The notes under the pieces: generated by a model
Databases searched by the model: none
What the model was told of the DNA's origin: nothing
The model's input: the letters and a program-made list of their open reading frames with translations, nothing else
Position numbers and translations under genes: made by a program
Part shown: positions 11,727-22,494 of the stretch, piece by piece
Layout: every line of letters begins with the position of its first letter
Numbering within the stretch: position 1 is the stretch's first letter
Assembly: GCA_028583685.1 (NCBI GenBank)
Contig: JAMXIF010000002.1
Location: 61,625,735-61,689,734, forward strand
Length of the DNA stretch: 64,000 bases
Reading direction: 5' to 3'
DNA from: Petaurus breviceps papuanus
Taxonomy: Eukaryota; Chordata; Mammalia; Diprotodontia; Petauridae

Positions 11727-11904
11727 CGGGGAGTCTAGGTGGCACAGTGAATAGAGCACAGGCCCTGGAGTCAGGAGAACCTAAATTCAAATCCAGTCTC
11801 AGACACTTCACACAAAAACTAGCCATGTGACCTTGGGCAGGTCATTTAACCCCAATTGCCCTACCTTCTTCCCTCCAAAAAGCAAAAAAAAAAAAAAAAA
11901 AAAA
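11727..11904 (+). mobile_element. CORE-SINE subtype A inside HAL1-like element
   Basis: The TSD GAGAGGGCAGA is at 11716-11726 and about 11911-11921, preceded on the right by a 20-base A-tail with GA repeats. The head reads GTCTAGGTGGCACAGTGAAT. Confidence 0.88.
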
Positions 11905-12418
11905 GAGAGAGAGAGGGCAGATTGGGGGAGGCAGTCAGAAGAAAGATATTTTTAAGGATGAACATGGCAACAGTAAAGAGAGAGTAGAATGAAGAGAAAG
12001 GAAATAGGATAAAGGGAAATGCAGTTAGCAATCATAACTGTGAAAAAAATTTTATAGCAATTTTTTCTTAAATAAAGGTCTCATTTCTCAAATATATAGA
12101 GAACTGAGTGAAATTTATAAAAATAGCCATTCTTTGGTTGATAAGTGGTCAAAGAATATGGGCAGTTCTCAGATGAAGCAATCAAAGCTATCTATAGACA
12201 TATGAAAAAATGCTTGAAATCAATATTTATGAGAAAAGGAAATTAAAACAACTCTGAGGTACCACCTATCAGATTGACTAATATGACAGAAAAGTAAAAT
12301 GACAAATGGTGGAGGAGATGTGGGAAAATTGAGATGTTGTTGATGGAATTGTGAAGTGATTCAACCATTCTGGAGAGCAATTTTGAACTATGTCCAAGGG
12401 GCTATAAAACCATGCATA

Positions 12419-13620
12419 GGGGGTGGAGCCAAGATGGCGGAGTAGAAACAAGACTTCTGCATGGCTCCTGCTTCCACTTGCTCCAATACATGTAAAAAAT
12501 GACTCTAAACAAACTTTAGAGATAGAGAACCCACAAAGTGACAGACAGAAACTAACCTCCTGCTGAAGACAGCCCAGTAGGCTGGCAGGAAGGGTCCATT
12601 GCAGCATGCTGGGAGCCAAGCCCAGCCCCATGTGAGTCTGAGGTTTTAGTTCCAGGGCAGCCCGACCAACAGAGGCTAGAGGGATATCAGGAGAGTAGAT
12701 TACCAGCAGCTGTTGTGGTTTCCAGAATTATCAACCCATAAATGCCAAAGACAAAGTGAGACAGTGGAGGTCCTGGGGTGCATGACCAGTGAGCCAGAGT
12801 GTGTGGAGGCTTCAGAGAGGGCAGCCAACTAATAGCTCTGGCAGCTGAGAAAACCTCAGCGAATTGGAACAAAGCTCTCCTCTCTGAAAGCAGAATTCTA
12901 CTGTGGCAAAAAACTCAAAAGTCCAGTAATTGAGAGGCAATATGAGCAAGCAAAGGAAGCAAAGCAAGCTCAGCAATCTGACTTTAGATTCCTACTTTGG
13001 GGGACAAAAAGGATCAAAGCATGGAACAGGAGGAAGACAACAAAGTCAGAACTCCTGTACCAAAAGCTTCCAAGAAAACTTTGAATTGCTTATAGGACAT
13101 AGAGGAACTTAAGAAGGACTTTGAAAACCAAATAAGAGAAGTGGAGGAAAAATTGGGAAGAGAAATGAGAATGATGCAAGAAAATCATGAAAAGAGAGTC
13201 AACAACCCAACTGAAGAAAATAACACCTTAAAAAATAGACTAACTCAAATGGCAAAAGAGGCTCAAAAAGCCAATGAGGAGAATGCCTTAAAAAGCCGAA
13301 TTTGCCAGATGGAAAAAGAATCTCAAAGCTCACTGAAGAGAATCATTCCTTCAGAATTAGATTGGAGCAAATGGAAGCTAGTGACTTTATGAGAAATCAA
13401 GATGCTGTTAAACAGATCCAAACAAATGAAAAAATAGAAGGCAATGTGAAATATCTCATTGGAAAAACCACTGACCTGGAAAATAGATCCAGGAGAGATG
13501 ATATAAAAATTTTTGGACTACGTGAAAGCCATGATCAAAAAAAGAACCTAGAAATTAAACTTCAAGAAATTCTCAAGGAAAATTGCCCTGATGTTTTAGG
13601 ACCAGAGGGCAAAATAGAGG
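12419..13620 (+). mobile_element. Nested HAL1/L1 insertion: full 5' end, missing 3' end
   Basis: It is flanked by a perfect 16-bp TSD, TATAAAACCATGCATA, at 12403-12418 and 13621-13636, inside the older element's ORF2-derived region. The 5' end GGAGCCAAGATGGCGGAGTA is complete and the ORF1 start is present at about 12930. The insert stops inside ORF1 at ...GGGCAAAATAGAGG, with no ORF1 C-terminus, 3' UTR or A-tail. LINE copies usually lose the 5' end, so this polarity is the reverse of the norm. Confidence 0.85.
12930..13620 (+). pseudogene. HAL1/L1 ORF1, N-terminal and RRM part
   Basis: The order is MRGNMSKQRKQSK, a basic N-terminus, a coiled coil with TEENNTLKNRLTQMAKEAQK, DFMRNQDAVKQIQTNE, ENRSRRDDIKIFGLRESHDQ (the RRM entry strand) and CPDVLGPEGKIEV, where the element ends. 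It lies in three frames (12930-13112, 13141-13392, 13302-13625), so at least two frame breaks separate the blocks. L1 ORF1p binds its own RNA as a trimer. The C-terminal domain was never inserted here. Confidence 0.8.
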
Positions 13621-14344
13621 TATAAAACCATGCATACCCTTTGACCCGGCAATGCCACTATTAGGTCTATATCCCAAGGAGATTAAAAAAAAGCAAAAGG
13701 ACCTACATGTACAAAACTATTTATAACAGTTCTTTTGGTGGTGGCAAAGAAATGGAAATTGAGGGATGTCAATCAATTGGGGAGTGACTGAACAAGGGTG
13801 GTATATGATTGTGATGGAATATTGTTGTACTATAGGAAATGATGAGCAGGATGTTCTCAGAAAACTCTGGAAAGACCTACATGAACTGATGCAAACTGAA
13901 ATGAGTAGAACCAGGAAAACATTGCACACATTAACAACAATATTGTATGATGGTGAAAGACTTACCTGTTCTCAGTAATACAGTGATCCAAGACAGTTCT
14001 GAAGGACTTATGAAAAATGCTGTTTATTTTCAGAGAAAGAACCAATGGAGTCTGAATGCAAATCAAAGCATACTTTAAAAATAGAACATTTTTCTTTATT
14101 TTTCTTGTTTTCTTTTTTGGACTTTGTTTTTATTCACAATATGACTAATAAGGAAATATATTTTGCATGACTGCACACGTAGAACCTATATTAAATTGCT
14201 TGCCATTTCAGGTGAGTAGGTAGGGGAATGGGAGAAGGAGAAAATTCGGGACTTAAAATAAAAAAAAAAGGATGTTAAAATTATTTTTTTACATGTAACT
14301 GGGGAAAACAAAATATGAAATACAAAATAAAAAATATCTTATAC

Positions 14345-14600
14345 ATTATTACCTTAAAAAGGTGACTGAAATATTGACTACCAATCCATATACCTACATT
14401 CCCATCTTTACAAAAATCTAATGCAAACAATCTATATACACAAAAAGAGCATTCTTAATGAAGCTATAAGAAGGGAACAGGCAGGCTTTCATGAAATTAT
14501 ATTCTACAATTAGCCACAACTTCATAGTCACACAATTGAGTAACCTAAAGAAACAGGGGATATAATAATTTATAAATATTTTTTGCTATATAATGCATAT
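14345..14600 (+). mobile_element. RTE LINE RT fragment
   Basis: The plus strand reads YLYSHLYKN and SILNEAIRREQAGFHE, close to the RTE RT block '..REQAGFRKKYSTIDHI'. It is short and degraded, and may belong with the RTE fragment at 17.2 kb. Confidence 0.6.
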
Positions 14601-15440
14601 GATATTAATATCCTTCTACTGAGAGATATTACAGCTTGGCATATACCCCCAGAAGGTCAGTAATAAAAAAATGGGGGGGGCAGCTAGGTGGCACAGTGAA
14701 TAGAGCACTGGCCTGGAGTCAGGAGGACCTGAGTTCAAATCTGGCCTCAGACATTTAACACTTACTAGTGTGTGACTCTGAGCAAGTCACCTAACAACAA
14801 TTGCCCCTCCAAAAAAGCAAAAATATATAAATAAAAATAAAAAGAAATGGGTCATATGTAGCAAAATATTTGCCATGATACTTTTTGTAGCAGTAGAGAA
14901 TTGGAAACAAAATAGGTGACCCTCAGTTGGGGAATGGCTAAACAAATTGTGATCCATGAATGTGATGGAATATCACTGTACCATAGAAAATGCTGAATGT
15001 GATCAATGCAGAATAGTATAGAGAAACTTAGAATGGATAGATAGAAATTTAAGCACACAGGACCAGAAAAACAATGTACTACGATGTATACAAAAGTGTA
15101 AATTGAAAGAATAACAATAAAACCATTAAAATTGAAAATTATATGAAATTATAATGCTCATAAAAGAAAGTAAAAAAATGGAAATGGAAAAATTACAATG
15201 ATAAAGCTTGACCCCAAAGCAGAAAGATGAAAATTCATCTCTTTCCCTCCTTTGCAGAGTTGTGGAACAATAGATGTGAAACACTGGTCATGTTGGACTT
15301 GATTGATGTGTTGGTTAGTTTTGCTGAATTGTTTTCCATTTTAAAATTCTTTATTAAGAGGGATGGCTCTTTGGGAATGGTAGAAGTGGTGTGTTGGGAA
15401 ATCTGTTTGGCAACCTCATCAGTTCCCATGGGTTTAGCTA
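14601..15440 (+). mobile_element. L1 ORF2 C-terminus and 3' UTR fragment
   Basis: AATTGGAAACAAAATAGGTG, CAGTTGGGGAATGGCTAAAC and TGATGGAATATCACTG match the L1 ORF2 C-terminal coding region, as at 13.7 and 29.5 kb. A SINE interrupts it at 14673-14835. The downstream boundary is uncertain. Confidence 0.6.
14673..14835 (+). mobile_element. CORE-SINE subtype A inside L1
   Basis: The head GGCAGCTAGGTGGCACAGTG, box B GAGTTCAAATCTGG and an A-rich tail are present. The likely TSD is an AAAAAAATGGG-type sequence at each side, imprecise because of the A-tail. Confidence 0.85.
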
Positions 15441-15448
15441 TTATTTCT

Positions 15449-15636
15449 TTTTTTTTTTCTATCTTTCTTTCTTTCTTTCTTTTTTTTTTTTTAGCAATTG
15501 GGGTTAAGTAACTTGCTCAAGGTTACACGGACAGTTATTTCTGGGTGTGGTGCTAAGTATCTGAGCCTGGATTCGATCCCTGGTCATCCCGGCTCTGGGG
15601 CTGGTGCTCTTATTCACTGTGCTACCTGGCAGCCCC
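15449..15636 (-). mobile_element. CORE-SINE subtype B with TTTC-expanded tail
   Basis: The 15-bp TSD TTAGCTATYATTTCT is at 15434-15448 and 15637-15651. The tail region 15449-15493 is T-rich with CTTTCTTTC repeats. The body reads CTGTCCGTGTAACCTTGAGC. Confidence 0.9.
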
Positions 15637-15749
15637 TTAGCTATCATTTCTATGCAGGGGATTCCCATTGTTATATATCTAGTCCTAATTTCTCTTGAGT
15701 TCCAGTTTCACATCTTCAACTGCCTATTGAATATTCAAACTCGATGTCT

Positions 15750-15878
15750 CTTAGAAATCTGAAATTCAATATATCATCAAGGAAATTCATTACCTTTCTC
15801 CTCAAACCCACCATCTTCCAAACTTGCCTTTTCTGTTTAGAGCATTAACGTTCTCCTATTCACACAAGTTTACACCTT
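15750..15878 (+). mobile_element. L2 LINE fragment (left part)
   Basis: The pyrimidine-rich L2 sense text runs up to TTCACACAAGTTTACACC. It is interrupted by the RTE/MAR1-type insertion that follows. Confidence 0.5.
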
Positions 15879-16147
15879 TGTTGTTGTTCAATTGTTCAGT
15901 TTTGTCTGACTCTTCGTGACCCTGTGGACCATAGCATGCCAGTTATTGTTCATGGACTTTTATTGGCAAAGATACTGGAGTAGTTTGTCATTTCTTTCTC
16001 CAGTGTATCACCTTTTGTCAGAAGTCTCCACTATGACCTATCCATCTTGGGTAACCCTGCACCCTATAGCTCATAGTTTCACTGAGCCATACAAATCCTT
16101 CTGCCATGACAAGGCAGTGAGTGATCCAGGAGAGGGGTTTGCAACTT
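15879..16147 (-). mobile_element. RTE/MAR1-type 3' end, antisense
   Basis: GTTGTTGTTCAATTGTTCAG, then ACTCTTCGTGACCCTGTGG, GGCAAAGATACTGGAGTAG and CCATGACAAGGCAGTGAGTG. The GTTGTTG start is the complement of the CAACAAC tail. Confidence 0.65.
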
Positions 16148-16712
16148 AGATGCTGTCATTGACTACTCATTCTCTCTCATTCCACATATTAGTTTTACCC
16201 CTTGAAAAATCTTGCTTTTCCACCTCCACAATCTCTATTTTATCTGTCCCCACCTCTTCCCTCCCAAGGCCATCAAGGACCTCATCACCTTTTGGCTTGT
16301 CTAATGAAATAATCAACTAATTTTCTCTCCTAGTCTCAAGCTTCTCCTCTCTCAAACTTTTCGCCTAGTTGCCCAAGTGATTTTTCTAAATCTCAAGTTT
16401 GACCCTGCCCAGTAAACTTAGTTTCCCTTTTGCCTTTAGGATCAAATGTAAACTCTTCTTATTGACTTAAAGCCCTTTACAACCTTATTGATTGTAACCT
16501 TATTCCTTCAGCACTTCATATCACCCCCTGCCATTATTTCGTTTTTGTTTTGTATAGACCATATATACGTATAGGTTGTCTTCTCTGATGAATATCAATT
16601 TTTTGAAGTCAGGGGCTGCTGCTGCTGCTGTTGCTTTTTCTGTACCTGTAACACCTAACTCACAATAGGGCCATGATAACTATTTGTTGCTTGACTGAAA
16701 CAATAATTGATG
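16148..16712 (+). mobile_element. L2 LINE 3' end (right part)
   Basis: ATCAAATGTAAACTC, AAAGCCCTTTACAACC and the terminal CACAATAGGGCCATGATAAC...TTGTTGCTTGACTGA follow the L2 3'-end order. A short GCT repeat is inside. Confidence 0.65.
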
Positions 16713-16737
16713 TAAAAAGAAAAGGTATCAATGCAAT

Positions 16738-17175
16738 TAAAAAAAACTATTTGGATGCTGAATGAGGAGAGCAGAACCAGGAGAACTTTGTACACAATTA
16801 CAGACACATCATATATGTGACAACTAACTTTGATAGACTAGATTCCTCTCAGCAATACAAAGTTAGAAGGCAACTATAAAAAACTCATGATGGAAAGGGA
16901 TATTTACATCCAGAGAAAGAACTACAGTCTGCAGATTGAAGCAAACTGTTTGCTCTCTCTCATTTGTGTTTTGTTTCGTTTTGTTTTGTTATGTCCCCAC
17001 TTTCTCATTGTTCAGCCCGTTGGTTATAATCCTTTACAACATGACTAACATTCAATGTGAAGGTATTGTAGAACCTATATTTGATTACATGCTGCTATGG
17101 GGGGGCAGGGAAGAAAATTTGAAACAAGAGATTATGGAATTGAATGTTGTGAACTAAAAGCAAATAAATAATTAA
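16738..17175 (+). mobile_element. L1 3' UTR fragment, 5'-truncated
   Basis: AGCAGAACCAGGAGAACTTT, ACATCCAGAGAAAGAACTAC, ATTGTAGAACCTATATTTG and the 3' end AATTGAATGTTGTGAACTAA followed by an A-rich tail (AAATAAATAATTAAATAAA) are shared with the copy at 29.5 kb. Confidence 0.8.
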
Positions 17176-17184
17176 ATAAACTAT

Positions 17185-18090
17185 TTGATATAGTGGAACA
17201 AAACAACATATTGAATACTCTTCACTATAAGATGTCTCTCTTGCATATGTGAGAATCATACAAGAATTCTTGAAAGATATAACAGCAAAGAAAATTTCAA
17301 TTGATGACTTATTATTAATGCCAAATAAGGCATACAATAGGGTGATATAAGTGTTTCAAAAGTATTTGCCACTGTCCTGGAGGATATCCAGGGTGGAATA
17401 AAAATGGAAGGTGGAGTTTCAATATATGGCGAGGGCCTCCAATTACTTCTCTTTGCAGATGACATTTGCAGATGCTGAATGTATCAAGCCTCATAACACT
17501 AAAAAGCCTTCTCAGAAAGTCCATAATCACTCTGAAAAGCTTGGCCTAAGTAGTTACATAGGAAAAACCAAGTAGAATTCTTTATCATCCAGACTGTGAT
17601 ATATAGTCGGGAGAACAAGCTATAGAGCTTATCAACTAGTATGTAGATATTGGGCAGACAGTATCTACACAATGAACTGGGCCCAGAATTGAGATTGTCT
17701 TTGGGAAACTGAACAATGCTTTTATTGACCCTAACTTTTCCCCTGAAACAATAGGTCGATCTTTTTAAAAGGTCAATATTTTTCCAATGATGATGTATGA
17801 CTATTTGTGATGAAATAGTACAATCTCTAAAGAATTAAAGTTTGGGTTATCCAAAAGGCAATGGAAAGATATATAGTTGTTAGGGGAGAAGGGAGGGCAA
17901 GTGTGAACCATTTGTCAATGAAGAATTATGCAAGATAAAGAATTTAAAGGATATCATCGGAGAGATATATGACCAGAAAAGGAGGTGAGCTGGTCAAAAA
18001 GCTAGAGCAAATAACTGATGGATATTATGAAAGAGAGTAACCAGACAGATGAGATCACAGATCAGTTGAATGATTGAAGTATGAGATCTT
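17185..18090 (+). mobile_element. RTE LINE ORF2 (RT and C-terminus), degraded
   Basis: About 17.43 kb has YGEGLQLLLFADD, the RT catalytic FADD box. Downstream are YVDIGQTVSTQ, GPRIEIVFGKLNNAF and KRQWKDI, which follow RTE 'YLGQ..', 'RRIGLGWAAFGKLRDVF' and 'QRAMERSML'. Many stops and shifts occur, so this is an inactive fossil on the plus strand. Confidence 0.7.
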
Positions 18091-18179
18091 TAGAAAACAA
18101 AGCCTTTTCCCACCTGAAATCCAGGTCCATACTTTCAGGGTCTAAACTGTTGTACTACCTAAAAGTTAGAGCCTCTTTC

Positions 18180-18345
18180 TTAGCATTTATTACATCTTAG
18201 CTTGGTCAATGACTGTTTGTGCATATGTGCTGTCCTTCCTATTATATGGGAAGCTCCTTGAGGGCAGCGACTTAGTCCTATAAAATTTTATATCCCCTGA
18301 AGCCTTGCAGAGTGATTCATGCATAATAGGTTCTAAATAAATAAG
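18180..18345 (+). mobile_element. L2 LINE 3' end
   Basis: GGAAGCTCCTTGAGGGCAGC and TTCTAAATAAATAAGTCAG are the L2 terminal motifs. Confidence 0.75.
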
Positions 18346-18469
18346 TCAGAATTGAATTGGTCCCCATCTGTCCCATTCCATTGGTTCACCCATTGGAAAT
18401 CTCTGGCTAACCTTTGTCTTAGATATAAGCAATCCATATTTATTTGGTTTTCCTGACCTGAATTGTGAC

Positions 18470-18540
18470 TTCAGTTCAATCCAGAAGATTTTTATTAAGT
18501 ATCTATTATGTACAAAACACTGTGCTAGGTGTACATATTC
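18470..18540 (-). mobile_element. L2 LINE 3' end, antisense
   Basis: TTTTTATTAAGTATCTATTA and CAAAACACTGTGCTAGGTG are the complement of the L2 3' end. Confidence 0.7.
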
Positions 18541-18608
18541 ATTGGTGTACATATCTTGAACAATAATTTTTATTAAAATATTCCTAGCAAACTGAACCTT
18601 GAATAATT

Positions 18609-19196
18609 CACGTAGGTTCCCAAAGTGGGCAATACTGCCCCTTGGGGGGTGTTGGAATGATGGGGAGGCAGTAGTAGCCTTGGGTGCAATTGGGAGAGGT
18701 GGAGAGAAGGGAAGAAAATTTTGAAAAACCATACCTTTGTGTTTCATTTGTTGTGTAACAGAGTTAAAGTCATAGTGATTACATTATTTTCCAAATGAAC
18801 ACACAAAATACAAGTTATAACGGATCAGGGGTCTAGTCTGCCAACAGGTCTTAATAAGCAAATATTGGCAGGCCAATGTGTCCTGCATTGTTGGGAAGTC
18901 CAGCCTGCATTGGCAGGAATATGTGCATGCAATGACTAGTTTATAATATAATTTTATACTGTTATGTGATGCAATATTTCATCATCAAAATTTCAATATG
19001 GAAAACCCCCACAAAACTGTAATAAATTATTAAATTTAAGATGCCTTAGTTTAAAAAAATATTTTATATTTTTTGGAAATGATGCAATTTTAAAAACTAT
19101 TAAAGGGTTAAAGAAAGTAGATTTCCAAGGGGGTGCTTAGTAATTTTCTTTTTGAAAAGGGGGCCATAGACCAAATAAGTTTGGGAACCTCTTTTT
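18609..19196. mobile_element. hAT-type non-autonomous DNA transposon
   Basis: The left end AGGTTCCCAAAGTGGGC (18614) and the right end TTTGGGAACCTCT (19180-19192) form imperfect inverted repeats of the CAGAGGTTCCCAAA type common in hAT MITEs. Internal GGGGGGTG and GGGGGCCATAG blocks mirror each other near the ends. No transposase frame is present. An 8-bp TSD could not be confirmed. Confidence 0.65.
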
Positions 19197-19217
19197 AGAG
19201 ACTAGAAATTCATTATC

Positions 19218-19390
19218 TCTTTTTCTTTTTGGAGGGGGAAGGCTAGGAATTTGGGGTTAAGTGACTTGCCCAAGGTCATATGGCTGTTAAGTGTTAGAGG
19301 CTGAATTTGAACTCAGGTCCTCCTGACTCTAGGGTTGATGCTCTATTCACTGCACCACCTAGCTGCCCCACTGTACCACTTAGCCACCCC
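19218..19390 (-). mobile_element. CORE-SINE subtype A with duplicated head
   Basis: It is a normal antisense SINE ending CACCACCTAGCTGCCCC at 19369, followed by a second copy of the head region (ACTGTACCACTTAGCCACCCC) up to about 19390. This suggests a partial dimer or local duplication. Confidence 0.75.
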
Positions 19391-19878
19391 ATCAATTTTT
19401 GGACAACACTAATTTTAAGGAAGTTCTTTAAGTAGCAGTTATTAAAAATTTTTTCCTTTGTCTCTCTGTCTCTGTCTCTTTCTCTCTCACATACACACAC
19501 AGGTACTGCTCCCAAGATGTCCAAGGAAAAAGCCCCAAGTAATTTGAGTAACATCCCTGGTGCCCCAGGAGGAAGACAGAGAATGGAAGAATAACTGATT
19601 AGAGGCAAGGGAATTTTGCCCATGTCCAATTTTCAAATGCTTTATTAACTTCTGATTTACATCATTCATTTCTGCCAGATTTTGAGTTACAAATTTTCTC
19701 CCAATTTTTCCCCTACCCCCCCCCCCACAAATAGCAGTCCCACAGGATATCCCCTCCTCAAATCTGCTCTCTTCCATATTTTCTCCCATACCCCTTTCGA
19801 CTTTTCCAGTGGATCTCTATGCCCCAGTGCCTGTATATCTTATTTCCCAATTACATGTAAAATAGTATTGATAATAGT

Positions 19879-19960
19879 ATATATAGATATATATATATAT
19901 ATATATACATATACATACATACACACACACACATATATATACACATATATACATACACAG
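19879..19960. repeat. TA/CA microsatellite in HAL1-like 3' region
   Basis: Runs of ATAT, ACAT and CACA with few interruptions. Confidence 0.9.
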
Positions 19961-20594
19961 TTGAATATTTGATTTTAAAACTTTCAATTCCAGATTCATT
20001 CTCCTCCTCCCTTGTCACCCACCCATACTGGGAAGATAAACAGTTCAGTATAGGATGTACATGTGTGGCTAATGCAAAACAATACCATAGTAGATATATT
20101 GTAAAAGACTGACTATATTTCCCTTTCTCCTATCCCACCTCCCCCTTGTTCTATTCTCTACTTTGATCACATCCCTTTTCAAAAGTGGGTGCTTCCAAAT
20201 TCCCTCCACCCCCCAGCCTGACCTCCCTTCCATCATCCCCCCTCTCATCCCCTTCCCCCCCATTCCCCTGGAGGGTGAGATCCCCTATTTAGTGTGTATT
20301 TCACTCCCTCCTCAAGCCAGATTCAATGGGAATAAGGTTGTCCCATTCCCTTTTGCCTTCCTGTTCTGCCCCTCCATTGTAACTATTTTCCCTTGCCTCT
20401 TCTATATGAGATAGTTTACCCTATTCTGTCTCTCCCCATCTCCTCTCATTATATTCCTCTCACCTCTTAATTTCACCTTTTAAGTATCATCCCTTCCTGT
20501 TAAATTGGTCCTGTGCCCTCTATCTATGTATACCTGTAAACATATATACATACATTCACATATGTATTCATATGCCCATATACCCTCATATATA

Positions 20595-20595
20595 G

Positions 20596-20658
<63 letters not shown>
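20595..20658. repeat. (CA)n(TA)n microsatellite in HAL1-like 3' region
   Basis: A CA run of about 24 bases is followed by a TA run of about 40 bases. Confidence 0.95.
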
Positions 20659-20659
<1 letters not shown>

Positions 20660-20778
20660 CTAATCCCTTCAACTACTGAGAAAAGTTTCATAAGTTACAA
20701 TTATTGTTTTTCCATGTAGGAATGTTAATAGTTCAACTTTGATAAGTTCCTTATGATTTCTTTTCCCTGTTTACCTTC

Positions 20779-21848
20779 TCATGCTTCTCTTGCTTCTTGT
20801 ATCTGAATGTCAAATTTTCTGTTCAACTCTGGTTTTTTCAGCAAGAATGCTTGAAAGTCCTCTATTCCACTGAATGACCATATTTTCCCCTGAAACATGA
20901 TACTCAGTTTTGCTGGGTAGGTGACTCTTGGTTTTAATCCCAGCTCCCTTGACCTCTGGAATATCACACTCCAAGCCCTTCGATCCCTCAGTGTAGAAGC
21001 TGCCAGATCCTGGGTTATCCTGATTGTGTTTCCACAATATTCAAATTGTTTCTTCCTGGCTGCTTGTAATATTCTCTCCTTAATCTGGGAATTCTGGAAC
21101 CTGGCTATAATATTCCTAGGAGTTTTCTTTTTGGGATCTTTTTCAGGAGGTGATCGGTGGATTCTTTCAACCTCTATTTTTCCCTCTGGTATTAAAACAT
21201 CAGGGCAGTTTTCTTTGAAAATTTCCTGGAGGATGCTTTCTAGGTTCTTTGGTCATGGCTTTCAGGTAGTCCAATAATTTTTAAATTATCTCTCCTGGAT
21301 CTATTTTCCAGGTCAGGGGTTTTTCCCATGAGATATTTCACATTGCCTTCTATTCTTTCATTTGTTTGGATCTGTTTAACAGCATCTTGATTTCTCATAA
21401 AGTCATTCGCTTCCATTTGCTCCAATCTAATTCTGAAGCAATGATTCTCCTCATTGAGCTTTTGAGATTCTTTTTCCATCTGGCAAATTCGGCTTTTTAA
21501 GGTATTCTTCTCCTCATTGCCTTTTTGAGCCTCCTTTGCCATTTGAGTCAGTCTGTTTTTTAAGGTATTATTTTCCCCAGTCAGGCTGTTGACTCTCATT
21601 TCATAATTTTCTTGCATTGTTCTCATTTCTCTTCCCAATTTTTTCTCCACTTCTCTTATCTGCTTCTTCAGGTCCTCTATGGCCTGTAACCAGCTTGTAT
21701 TGTCCTTTGAAGCTTTTGGTGCAGGAGTTCTGACCTCACTGTTTTCCTCCTGTTCCATGCCTTGCTCATTCTTATCCCCAAAATAGCAGTGTAATGTTGG
21801 TATCTTCTGTCTGCTTTGTTTCCTTTGCCTGCTCATTTTGCCACTCAA
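20779..21848 (-). pseudogene. HAL1/L1 ORF1 (RNA-binding trimer protein), two or more frame breaks
   Basis: The first 202 residues (21848-21240) are open: basic start MSRQRKQSRQK (its Met at 21836), a long coiled coil (VEKKLGREMRTMQENYEMR, ENNTLKNRLTQMAKEAQK, NEENHCFRIRLEQMEANDF), then ENRSRRDNLKIIGLPESHDQ, the start of the RRM. The frame then stops. The C-terminal domain continues in other frames (21037-20810 and 20967-20779) with RVTYPAKLSIMFQGKIWSF and LLKKPELNRKF, matching the YPAKLS core of L1 ORF1p CTD. Total length of about 350 codons is normal for L1 ORF1. It is readable but not intact. Confidence 0.85.
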
Positions 21849-22494
21849 TTACTTGACTTTTGGGCTTTTTGCCACAGTAGGACTCTGCCACCAGATAGGG
21901 GAGCTTTCATCCCAAATGCTGGGGTTTTCTCAGCTGCCGGAGGTATTAGATGGGTGCCCTCTCTGAGGTCTCCACACGCTCTGGTAAGCTGGACACACAC
22001 CCCAGAACCTCCACCCTAGACTGCAATCCAGACCCAAGCAGGTTAAAGCAAGAGCGATTACCCCTCAGACTGGTGCTTGGTCCCCCTACACTCTGCAGGC
22101 CAGGAGCTGAAGCCGCCACGTGATGCTGGCTGGCTGTGCCAGTGTCACAGAGGCTTCTCGCCCTAGGGGTAAAAGCCACGCACTCCCACTTACTGGTCCC
22201 AAAGTCCAGACTACACTGGCCTCTCACCTTGCCCTTTGCATCTATGTGTTGATAAATCTGGAAATGGCCACAGCTGCTGCTGATCTGGAGTCTTCCTGGT
22301 TGGTGGCTGGTCAGGCCCGCCCTGGGGCTAAAGCCTTGGTGTGGGGCTGGGCTCCGCTCCCAGAGCACTGCGCTGGCCGATTCCTGCCGGCGGGGTGTCC
22401 TCAGCAGGAGGTTAGCTTCTCCGTGTCATTTTGTGGGTTCTGCAGCTCCAAAGTTTCTTTAGAGTCCCCTTTTTACATGGATTGGGGAATGTGG

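Larger units (their letters stand above)
9319..14330 (+). mobile_element. Full-length HAL1-like (half-L1) LINE, with nested insertions
   Basis: The element is bounded by a perfect 12-bp TSD, AAAAATATCTTA, at 9307-9318 and 14331-14342. Its 5' end reads GTAAAGCCAAGATGGTGAAG, the L1 5'-UTR start that in other L1s carries a YY1 site. A degraded ORF1 begins near 10038 (MSKQQKKNLTIESYYGD) and its C-terminal domain is visible to about 11240. There is no endonuclease or most of RT. Downstream, from about 12060, are homologues of the L1 ORF2 C-terminus: PFDPAMPLLGLYPKEIK at about 13637, and MEYCCTIGNDEQ at about 13818, followed by an L1 3' UTR. Removing two SINEs and a nested LINE leaves about 3.4 kb. 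HAL1 elements are L1 relatives lacking most of ORF2. An L1 with a large ORF2 deletion is the alternative reading. Confidence 0.8.

Noticed and set aside
12060-12418. Separate L1 insertion distinct from the 9.3-kb element
   Set aside because: The only TSD pair that fits both outer ends spans 9319-14330, and the break at 12418 is explained by the nested insertion.
14345-18090. One single RTE element split by later insertions
   Set aside because: The intervening L2 is probably older than the RTE, so the two RTE fragments are kept separate.
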